Positions 48,801 to 60,800 of a DNA stretch of 64,000 bases are shown in pieces. Made by a program: the position numbers and the translations under genes. This DNA comes from Bugula neritina (taxonomy: Eukaryota > Bryozoa > Gymnolaemata > Cheilostomatida > Bugulidae): NCBI GenBank assembly GCA_964035545.1, contig OZ037773.1:7367251-7431250 (forward strand). Reading direction: 5' to 3'. Each line of letters opens with the position of its first letter. Position 1 is the stretch's first letter. The notes under the pieces were generated by a model that did not search any database, had not been told where the DNA came from, and saw only the letters and a list, made by a program, of their open reading frames with translations.

Positions 48801-51800
48801 ATAGTACATCACATTGTATGTTACATAACATTGTACCGATAACTTCTTGTATACTGTATATGTAGCGTAGAGCCCCCTATAGTACATCACATTGTATGTT
48901 ACATAACATTGTACCGATAACTTCTTGTATACTGTATATGTAGCGTAGAGCCCCCTATAGTACATCACATTGTATGTTACATAACATTGTACCGATAACT
49001 TCTTGTATACTGTTACTGTACAGACAACACCCTGCACAGCTGGGCAGTATGCTATACTAAGTTTTTATCCATAAACTATATAACTATAATCAGTCTTTGA
49101 AATTTTCATTTAAAATCTCACGACTGTTTAAAAGGAGTTTTAGTGGAGCAGCTAAAAAGTTAAGGGTTGTGCCCCTCTCCATGTTGGAAACATAGCTTGA
49201 GAGCTTTAATATGACACAGGAGTAATTAGGGGCGGGTACACTCCCTGACATCATTAATGATTCGGCCCATGACTCAGGTCATGCTGTCATACTAGGTCAG
49301 CAATCTATCCATTAAAGAACAGCTACTTCATATGTATATCGCAATAAAAAGTCATAACTCATGCATAGTTACGTATATGCAGTAAGGATTTCTTATATAC
49401 ACAGTAATGTCAAAGGTTATATCCTGGGAAATACCTGAATCATCTCAAGGCAGATATAGTCTCCATTTCTGGTCTCTCTGTATAATATTAAACCGGTTGG
49501 TTGGCTGGTGCGTAGTTGCAAATACAGAGAGTGGAAGTTTGTGTGGGGCAAGTCATGCTCCACATAAGTTTCTTCTGATCCGATGGAAACAGGGCTAAGT
49601 GGAGTTACGGGTGCTGAGCTAAACTGTGCACTGTAACTGATCTCTTCAGCATTACCTGTAATATGCATTCATTATATGCATTGTAGACATCAAGTTATAG
49701 TAATATTTTAAATTTCAACTTTAAATTTTGAAGATTAAGCAACACCAATACACATCTGTTGCATTTACGTATTGGTTGAATGTAATTCTTCATATATCAG
49801 ACCAACATCTATGCATATAATATAACAATAATTGTATTATGAATTGGTTATTATTTGCTGATATACAAACTTTTTAAATGTCAAAAAGTTGAATATATAA
49901 TTTATGACAGTAGTTATCTCCACATACCTTGGTACGCCAGCTCAGTGTAGGCTATTTTATTAAAGATAAACTGACGGATATGTCCAATAAATGCCACTTT
50001 ATTCTCCAGCTGCTCCACACTCCTTTTTCGTAAACTTCCAGAGGCATCTAGGAAAAGATATGAGGAGACAACTTCTCAATAAAGTGTGTTTATACTATGA
50101 CCTTCACCCTTGAATATAGCTATAGAGATGGTTTAGTAGGTAGCTCAAGACTCCACTCCAAAGTGCTGCGTAGCTAAAGAAGCACTCAATAAGAATAGTG
50201 TTTGCTACATTAATCCATAGCCTACATCTTGTTAAAGCAACAATCAAAACAGAAGATCATATACACAACGCATAGGGAGCATAAGCTTCACTTAGATCAC
50301 AGTCTATCGCTGTTCTCATCTAATGCTAAGTTAGGCACTAATATTTACCAGTTGGTAATCCCAGGTTGATCTCGTCAATTGTAATCATATCATCCAGCAG
50401 ATCTCTTGAGGTTTCCTGACTTGGGATTTCCGAGTTATGAACTCGTTCACCATTTAGTATGACCTCCAGCACACGGGCTTGGCGTCTCAAGGTCAACGCA
50501 TACCAATGATAATCGTTTAAACCTTCACCTGCCTCCAATACCTAGAGACAACAACAACGATACCAACACTTATGCAGAAAAAGTTAGAAAACGTTCTCTT
50601 ACTCCATCTTTTGATAAATCTTGGAATTTAAACTTGAATATTCGAAATCTTTTCTTACGTGCACGGCATTGTTGAGTTGTATTCGTATGAATAGTTTTCC
50701 ATAAGAGAGGAATATTTCTAGACTGGTCTTGCCGTCTTTACTTTGAGTGCTGAGTAACGCACCACTAGAGTGGCGAGTTCTAAAATGGAGGCTGACTTCC
50801 TCAACTATGGACAGGATCCTCTTCCTTGGAGTGACTGTGAAATGGTCTCTCCCATTGAACCTCAGTATAACACTCTCTGTAACACAACATTTCACTATGG
50901 TAGATAACTCCTATCCTACCGTGGAAGCAAATAGTTGTGTCTCATCATTTAAAGACTGCTGATATTACCACACTTTACTAATTCATTTGCTAATGCAAGT
51001 CTTTTTATGAAGCCATGGGTAGAGAAATACAAATAGAAAATTTATATGTCATTATTTGCACTTTAGATATTCACAAACAACTTGAAAGAACCACCAGACA
51101 TGCTACTACTGCAGCAGCTTTCTATGTATCAGTCAAAATATAAATATTAAATATATTATAGCGCAAAGAAAATAACAGGTATTTTAAATTCATGTGTGTA
51201 ATTTTTTTGTAATTTTAGAAAATATAACATTGAACAATCAAATTTTCAAATTTTCAGCTTTCAAAATCACAAAGATCAAACTGCTCTTCAAGCCAATGTA
51301 AAAATAATATAAGAAATAAAACGACTCTAGAAATGCTAAAACTACATTTTATAGCTATCGTTGGTCACCTTGAGCACACTGGGGACCAGTGTAAGGTGTC
51401 TGTTCACACCCACATGTAGTTCTCCCCCACCCTCTCTCACACACTCCTTCATTCTCACAAGAGCTGCTGTCACAAGTAGACTGTGATTGGCTACACTCGT
51501 CTGATGTGGTCACTCTTTGCTGCCTAGCCAACAGTTTGAGATTCTGAGCCACCCCTGTGAGTATACATAAAGCTTACATCCACTCCTTGTGGGTATACAT
51601 AAAGCTTACATCCACCCCTGTGAGTAGAGAGCTTACTTATGATGATGTTGACTTAATTACAGACAGCACCCAAGATTTGCGATTAAAGCATGTAAAACAT
51701 AATATGAATAAAATAGTTTTAATAAAAGCATTAGGAAAGCACTTCAGTTGTTTTGAAATGCTGGAAAGAAAAAATATATATTTGTAAGACTTTTCCTCCA

Positions 51801-54800
51801 AAAATGCTGGATTTAATTTACTTTGTTTTATATTATGATTTTACAGTTTTACATTTAAAAGTTTTATATAACTTTTTGATTAGTACCATTTTTAGTTTGC
51901 CTAACTGATTTTAATACCTCAACGCTCTGTATATAAAATTTAAAAAAAGTACAGTTTGTTTCGTAAATGCTCTGAAGTATTGCAATTCATAAATTAACTA
52001 TGTCTGTTCTGTTTTCCTGTTTTTTATTTAAAATTTGCAACACAAATGCTGCTGGAAGTATTTATACATGACTTTGCTATAGAGTCAGCTAAAATTGTTA
52101 ACAAGGTAACAGAGTTGTTTTTATTTATTTAGCTCTCCATATTTGATACCCAACTCTACTTACCATTTATTTTCACTTCCATGAGGCAGCCTACAAAGCC
52201 TTGCATGATGCCAGCTGTGTATACGGTAGGATGGGCACTAGAAGCAGCGCTGTCGAGGTCTAATCCCGCCAGACTTACTCGGGATGTTAGTCCTATAGAT
52301 TTGGAAGTTACATCTCCTACTCTGATTGTTTTGGGTATACCATCAAGCTGTAAGAGATAGCTAACATCAAGCACCACTGAACTAATTTAAAGCAGTGAAC
52401 AATAACAACTTGCAAAAAACAGATAGTTATAGAAAATAGAATGATTATCTTAAAACTAACCGAGTTATTTCAAGGCAGTGCAAAATAAAAAAAATAATAA
52501 ACAAGCAGTAAAAATAAACTTTTGTAACAACCAACATTGCGCAATAAAATTATCTGCATTATTTCACTTACAGAAATAGTTACTCCCCAGTTTTTTAGTG
52601 TTGCTGACACTTTATGCTCAGAGTTTGTGTTGATCATTGAATCACTCACTTTCTCCCGTACTAATACTCCCGTGTGGTTCAACACAGCGTAAAGGTAGCC
52701 ATCAAATATCTCCAGAGCAAAAACAGACAGACTAAAATAGCATGACAATAGATAAAACAGGTATATAGCCTATCAAACATACAATTGTACATAGGATTTA
52801 AAACAAACTGCAAGAAAATATAAAACTTATGCAACGCCTTTTAATTTAAACTAATATTTAATTTTTTATAAAATTGTATGTGAATAATACAAATAAAAAG
52901 AATTTATAACTAACTTTTCTCCAGATGCGTATACCAACAGTCCCTTTTCTTCAGTTGTATGGAATATCACAGACAGAAAGTTGGTACTTGATGCAGTGAA
53001 TTTCTCTAGCAATATGACGTCTGATGGTGACTGGATTGCTATGGGCTCCACTTGTAGTACCTTATGTAGATATAAATTCACCGTTACAATGATTACGTGT
53101 GCAATAGTCAACTGTAACATATGTTATTATCTGCTATCTGTTTATATAAACAAAAATTATTGTGTATTAGAAACCAAAGTATTTAAATATATAGATGTTA
53201 AATAATGCAACATTGGTTTATGTTTAGGTGTTAATGAAAACTAATAACAATTAGTAGCAAGTGTTTTTTCAAGGTAGAATTTAGTTTAGAAATTTTGCTG
53301 GTAGATGATTGAGTGTACAAGTTTGTACTCGAACCAGCTATGTTGGATTTCATTTTTACTCATTGAGGTTTATTTTATTTTATAAGATATGTTTATGGAA
53401 TTGAGGTTTGTGTTTTAGTTTTACACGGTTTTCAGGTAATCTAAGAAGGTTGTTCTAAAGAGCATTGTCAAACATAGCTGTAGAATTTTAATACTTATTT
53501 TTGCTTACCGGCACACATTTGTCGTACAATACATCTCCAGACTCGCTGATTAGACTAGATCCTGTCTTTGCAATGTCTAGAATGTGGAGGGTTAGAGATC
53601 CAACCGTATATTGCACCTGTTGGATGTGGAACAGAGGGAATAGAATAAGTAACTATAGTAAGTATATAAATGACTAGCACCATTATTTTGGTGCACATGG
53701 ATATAGCATTTGATTATTTGACTTACATTGACAACATACTATAATAGATATACTGTAAACTAAATCCTTCTACTCACATTTTTCAGACACCCGTGGAAGT
53801 TCTGAACAGTCCTTACTCCAGGTAAATTTTCGAGTTTTGAGGCTCCGCCCAGAAATAAAATTCTACTGTTGATTTCGTGAAAGTTTCCCGCAAATGACTT
53901 TGAAATTTCGTATGAGCCGTCCACAGAGGCATGCATCTGCAAGAGTTAAACTTTTAAAGACATTCTAGATGACTTCTGAATGGTAAAAGTCATTCAAGTG
54001 TGCACATAGACTGGCTCTGAAAAACATATCCACAACTATTTGTGTGAGTCAATAAGGCTACAGAGAGCGCTTCTTATATAAGGAAAGATAACTCCTGATA
54101 TAACAATGTGATTACTACTAAGTTACTGACCGAAATGAGAACTTACTGTGTTCCAGCATAATATACGGGCTCTACATATATAACTTACACTATGCTATGA
54201 TCACTACCATTTTACATAGCTTAGATTGTCCTATATGTGTTATAAGCCAATAAACTGAGATCAAAGATATTGAATTAATGTTTGCTACACTTTTTGTTAG
54301 TATAGAGTGAATAATATGAAACTCTTTCAAAATATCTTGACAGTTCTGCTGATGTAGGATAATTCTAACAATACACAATACATTGTACTTACACTACACT
54401 ATACATTGTACTTACACTACATAATACATTGTACTTACACTACATAATACATTGTACTTACACTACATAATACATTGTACTTACACTACATAATACATTG
54501 TACTTACACTACACAATACATTGTACTTACACTACACTATACATTGTACTTACACTACACAATACATTGTACTTACACTACATAATACATTGTACTTACA
54601 CTACATAATACATTGTACTTACACTACATAATACATTGTACTTACACTACACAATACATTGTACTTACACTACACAATACATTGTACTTACACTACATAA
54701 TACATTGTACTTACACTACATAATACATTGTACTTACACTACATAATACATTGTACTTACACTACACAATACATTGTACTTACACTACACTATACATTGT

Positions 54801-57800
54801 ACTTACACTACACAATACATTGTACTTACACTACACTATACATTGTACTTACACTACACAATACATTGTACTTGCACTACACTATACATTGTACTTACAC
54901 TACACAATACATTGTACTTACACTACACAATACATTGTACTTACACTACACAATACATTGTACTTACACTACACAATACATTGTACTTACACTACACAAT
55001 ACATTGTACTTACACTACACAATACATTGTACTTACACTACATAATACATTGTACTTACACTACATAATACATTGTACTTACACTACACTATACATTGTA
55101 CTTACACTACACTATACATTGTACTTACACTACACAATACATTGTACTTACACTACACTATACATTGTACTTACACTACACAATACATTGTACTTACACT
55201 ACACTATACATTGTACTTACACTACACAATACATTGTACTTACACTACATAATACATTGTACTTACACTACATAATACATTGTACTTACACTACACTATA
55301 CATTGTACTTACACTACACAATACATTGTACTTGCACTACACTATACATTGTACTTACACTACACTATACATTGTACTTACACTACACTATACAATGTAC
55401 TTACACTACACAATACATTGTACTTGCACTACACAATACATTGTACTTACACTACACTATACATTGTAATTACACTACTATATAGAATGCACTTACACTA
55501 CACTATGCAATATACTTACACTATACTATACAATGTACTTACACTACACTATACAATGTACTTACACTACTATATACAATGCACTTACACTGCACTATGC
55601 AATATACTTATACTACACTATATACAATGTACTTACACTAGACTCTAAAGTATACTTACACTACATACTATACAACGCACTTACCTCACACGCCCCTTGA
55701 CTTCCAGCCAGCTGAAACAAAAATATAATGTTAAAAATATGTTAATAATATAGAGTTATAGACAAGAATAATTTATAATCTATAATGACTTTATTTTGCC
55801 TTGCAAAATTACTACAAGGTATTCATGAAGATACCAGACAAACTTTAGACTGTTAAGTCTAGAATAAGCATGTTATCCAATTAAGGCTTGTTTTGACTAC
55901 TCATTTTATTCTATGTATCTTTTTAAGATGTTAAAGTTTTATTTAAATTACATTGTAAAAACAACAATTTTATTTCGATAAAGAAAACAGATGTATTTTT
56001 TTTGAAAAAGGATGCTAAAAAGAAATAAATTATCAAGGTATTATTTTAAAGCCGAATTCATGTGATAAGCAATATCTTGTAATTGGTGGGTTTATTGATT
56101 AGGATGTTGATTTAAGCTGCCCAGAGGCAATATACGGCCTCAAACTATTATCCAACTGGCAGCTACTCTGATTTCACTGTACCGATGTTTAATTACTCTC
56201 CGTCTCTTTATAGCTCACATTGCAAGGTGCCTCATGTCACCAACTGATCTATACACTCTCAACAGATTTCTCTGTTTGTTCACATTAGCTCTGTTTATTT
56301 ACCCGTGTTTTTGGCACAACTAATCAATACAAGTTGTTTATCTAGGCCTTGGAAAATGTAACAACATTTATGTCTTCCAATCAATTAGAAATTTAAGCTG
56401 CAACAGTTCCATTATCCACAACGAGTGAGATTTACAGACTTTGTAAAACAGTTAATATGGCAGAAATATGGCTGAAGTTATTTGACTCTTAAATCGTGAA
56501 GATGTAACAAAATTATATGAATATTAACCGTTACGTACATTTTTCTACAACTATATTGCTAACTGCCAGATAATATACTTTCTTTCAACAAAGAGTGCAA
56601 ATATATACAAACTTAAAAGAGAAGACAACTAATAGTAAAATCCCTTAAGGATGGTATTACTGAAATCTCACAAGGCAACCTAAAGCAAGGTTTTCTCATT
56701 CGGTTAAAGACAAATGCTAAGCATTTACAAGACAGACTATAGCTTAGCCCTAAATTCTAGAACATAAAATCATCCAATCACGGAGCATCATATACTAACT
56801 TTTGTATCAATCTATTACAAATATTTTGAAGATAAGTTTAGAGGGAGCTGCAGAAGCAATGCCGACTCACCACTTTGACATTTCTATGGACATAAAGAGT
56901 ATGCCAGAGATTGTCATCAAACTGCCTGCCACGTCCCAAATACTCCAACTTCTCCCCAGACCCCATCTGTAGAGCGATGTACACCACTGCATCCTTCAGA
57001 CCTATGTTAAGGTAATTCCCTTCGTCTCCTTGAAAATAGTAATATCCCATATCAATAAGACTTAGCTTAGGACCACACGATTTATACGTGTAAAACGCCG
57101 CTACGCTTAGTAAGACACAGTGGTGTGTACATAATTATAGATGATGATTAGGTTAAATGATAAAATGCATTTAGTTTTCAGATGAAACCGTAGCAGCCTG
57201 CAGTACCATGCAGGTTAAGCTACCCAGTCCTTTTGTTACTGCAACAAATGCCTGCTAATTATATTTATCAATTAACCTGAGAAATAAATATAGCCGCGTG
57301 GTCTTTGATTAGTTCATCTCGTATAGAAATTATTTTAATTATTTTAAATATCAAAACAAAAGCAATTTCAATTAAAGCAAATTGGTTTTTCACACAGATT
57401 AAACAGGAGTGCTGAATGCATATTAACAGGGAGCAAGCAGCCTTCCAAGTTCTGTCCCATCTACTGAGATTGTATTTTGTATAGAGTATGGCATACAAAA
57501 TAAAAACCTCTCAGAGCTAAAATAATTCAAATGCCAATATATCTATAAACAACGATATATCTGCCACCCATTTTTCTTTTCACCAATTTCTTTAAAGACA
57601 CTACCATTATACACTACTACCGCAATATGTTACCATCATACGCTGCCACTACATGTGGCCATACCTCTCTCTTAGAGGTAACCTACTTCTGTTACTATCA
57701 TATGCTGCCGGAAAAAGTCAAGAAGGATCAAATTTCCTTGACAAATACACAGAGGGTTTGGGCTGTTCGCTACTGAGCCTGCACATTCAAGTATTGAGAG

Positions 57801-60800
57801 GAAATAAGATAAAGGCAGTTGTATAGATGATCAATAGGAGGTAGCTGTATGAGACACTTAAGTGGATTCGACTATTGTACTAGTTAGAATAGTGTGTCAT
57901 CTAATTACTTCAGCTCTTAATTATTCACAAAAGGTTTTATATTAGCTTAATTTGCTGAGGATGCCACCGGCAACTGGTCCAAGATGCCAGAATGAGTAAA
58001 TAATAAATGCATTCTACCAAAATTTCTGCTTTGATAATTTTAACATGTCTTGGTGTCAGTCTCAAAAGGAAGCTGGTGATCAATGCAGAGATTTATGGGA
58101 AATACCTTAAATGCCAAGAGAGTTGTGGTTGTTGTGTCACAAAGCATGCCGCAGCGAAAGCTGTACTCAATCTCTGTTGACACACATTGACCATCAACAG
58201 ATTTTGAACATTAAAAGTGCACCAAGTTTTTTAGCTCACATACTTTCTATAAAGTACTCTTATATATATATATATATATTCTTGCTGGTAGAATTTCCAA
58301 GTATAACAATGGCTATGCCAGATTTCTGAATGGGAAGTGTGCAGAAACATAACTTACACTAATTCTTAAACACAGTACCAAGTGTGAACTTATAATGCTG
58401 TACAGTCAGGGCAATTATTACAATAAAACCTTCACCCTCACTGAGATTCGAACCTGAGGCCTTTGGCTTGCAAGCAGGCTGCCATTACACCACAGGGACT
58501 ACTGGGTACTCTCAACACTACAAATACAACTACTCTGAATACCTGTATGGAAAAGGAGACCTTCTCCACTGTTAGTTTTGAAAGTCAAGCTTATAGTCTC
58601 AGCTGGACCAGTGATGGGTGCCATCCCGGTGAAGTTGTAGTACAGATATTCATCTCCAGAGAAAGTGGCTATTCTCTGCTCCCTCTCTGTAACAGAATAA
58701 CGTAATAGTTCAGCAGTGATACCAAATCCTGTGTGTTGTAGTATGGTGTTAGAGTAGTGTAATGTATAGTGTAGTCTATAGTGCAGTGTTAGAATGGTGT
58801 AGTGCTTGTAATGCTGTTAGCGCCTACCTAGGTAGATGAAGACCAATTTCAATGTATAACCTATCTAGGGGTAGTCAAAACTGCTACTTCGCACAACTCT
58901 AGCGTCCAGCATCTTAGTTTGAGCATATTACTTGAGGAAAGTTAGACTATTATTGCATTTTTTAAGCTTTTCAAAGAATTAAGCATTATTAGTATATTGT
59001 TTGCTATTTAAAAGCATAATTTCTCTCCAACTCTGTGTTTTTTCGTGCAAAATCCTACCATCGTACTACTAAAACATTTTTGAACTGTAAGATCCTATTT
59101 TAAACAGAATCAAAGACACTTCAAAGATTTGTTTGAAGACTGATTTAATAACTAGTATTTAATAACGTGGAGGACCCACTTCAAAATATTTCTGCATACA
59201 GAGTTATGTGATAAGTGGGAGCTACAAAATGACTCTTAAAAGACCCTGACAAGTAAAAATGACTTATAAATCGGCACTATGAGATTCAATTTTTAGATTT
59301 TGAACAGAGAGGCTAAATCAAAAACCAATTAAATCATTTTATTTTTAGTTCTACTCTGGGATGCACTACGGCAAGTGTAAAGAAAATATTTTAAAGTTAC
59401 GCTCAAGAACTTACACTGAGTGTAACATATTAATCTCATGGAAAGCTAGTTCAGTATTATAACCCTTGAAAATACTTTTTTATTTATTTCACAGTACCAA
59501 GCTACAATTCTTTCCTGCATAAAATCTTATTTCAAAATAATGATATTTTTTCAGACTTAGAGTAACTTTATTGTTATCTAAATTCAGGGTTTTATAGGAG
59601 AATAACAAGCAAATTAAACAGTACTGAGTAAAAGGTTAAAATGCAGATTTTACCGGCTTTTAAAGTGTATATTTAATAGTTTTAAGAGAATCTACTTAGA
59701 GCAAGATGAAATGTTCTATAAACTTCAGAGTAGACATTCAATTATCCATACTGTGTGTAAGTTTATACTATTATAATACACTGCATTGTCCTACGGTACT
59801 TGTATACCAATATTCCTATTTCCAATGTATGCATTATTAATTATTGATAATTCTTGTGCAGACGGAAGAGAAAATATCTAGGAAAAAATATCATTGGTGA
59901 TTACAGCAGGAATCTGGAGGTTAGCCACCCATTAAAGTCAGCATCTTCCGCTGTCGATGAGCACATTTTTCTGACAGCCTTGATTTTACTGTCACTAAGT
60001 CAACAATCTTAAAATGTCAAGTTTGCTCCTTACCATAAAGAGAGTATTGATTTATGCAGCTTAGACCAGCGTCTATATACAGGATTAATTAATTTTTACT
60101 ATTAGAATACAGGCTGATTGATTTTAAACTTTCGTAAACAAAGAAGATGTAAATTCAACTGGATTTGGTTCGTTTACATTCATGTCACTTAGACCTGACT
60201 TTATAACAGATATGACTCTTGCAGTTTCCAATGTGACAGCCGACATTCCTATTAGTTTATAATACTATTACAATATTAGGGTCTGTCTGTGTGCTACATT
60301 CTGTAAACCAATCAAGAAAGCATAATATGTTTTATTATACAGACTGCAATAACCACAATTATAAGATAGCCAGCCAGTCTTAGTTATGCTGTCATTTTAC
60401 AAGAATAAAACTAAATAAACTTGATGAAATAATATATATAAACAAACAAATAATAATTATGTATAAATATTACTTCATTGCCTCAATTTACAATAAGCAT
60501 GTGATTGTTGCTATGGGTTGCCATTCTAATTAAAAAAATCTAGGTTTGTAGCTGCTCCTTAAAGGTACTGAGCCCCGCGTCAACTAAATTATTTATAACT
60601 TTTAAATTTATTTATAACCTTTAAATTTATTTATAACTTTGACTTACCACTGAAAAATTGTATCTAACTTTTGATGACAATTGACATACATATGTAAAAT
60701 GTCTCAAGTGTAGCAGTACCAACAGATATGCTTTTGGTACTGCATTTTTAGATGCCAGCTTATAATATGTGTTCATTACTTATATAACACAATGCAATAC

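Noticed and set aside
47784-49037. 417-codon minus-strand ORF with 26-residue repeats (YKKLSVQCYVTYNVMYYRGL...)
   Set aside because: It is a by-product of the 78-bp minisatellite, whose length is a multiple of 3. It is not in the frame of exon 15 and has no start context or domain.
52916-53051. Alternative acceptor for neurexin exon 7 at CTACAAG|TGG
   Set aside because: It would break the phase with exon 6; the AAG ten bases upstream keeps the frame and the conserved spacing.
54363-55480. CRISPR-like regular repeat
   Set aside because: The units are head to tail with no unique spacers, in an animal intron; it is a minisatellite.
54728-55648. Plus-strand ORFs of Tyr/Leu/His/Thr repeats up to 231 codons
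   Set aside because: They are translations of the 23-bp array in several frames; antisense to neurexin intron 4, no independent signal.
58436-58508. Functional tRNA gene on the minus strand
   Set aside because: A- and B-box-like sequences are present, but the T-stem and acceptor stem do not pair; better read as a SINE head.
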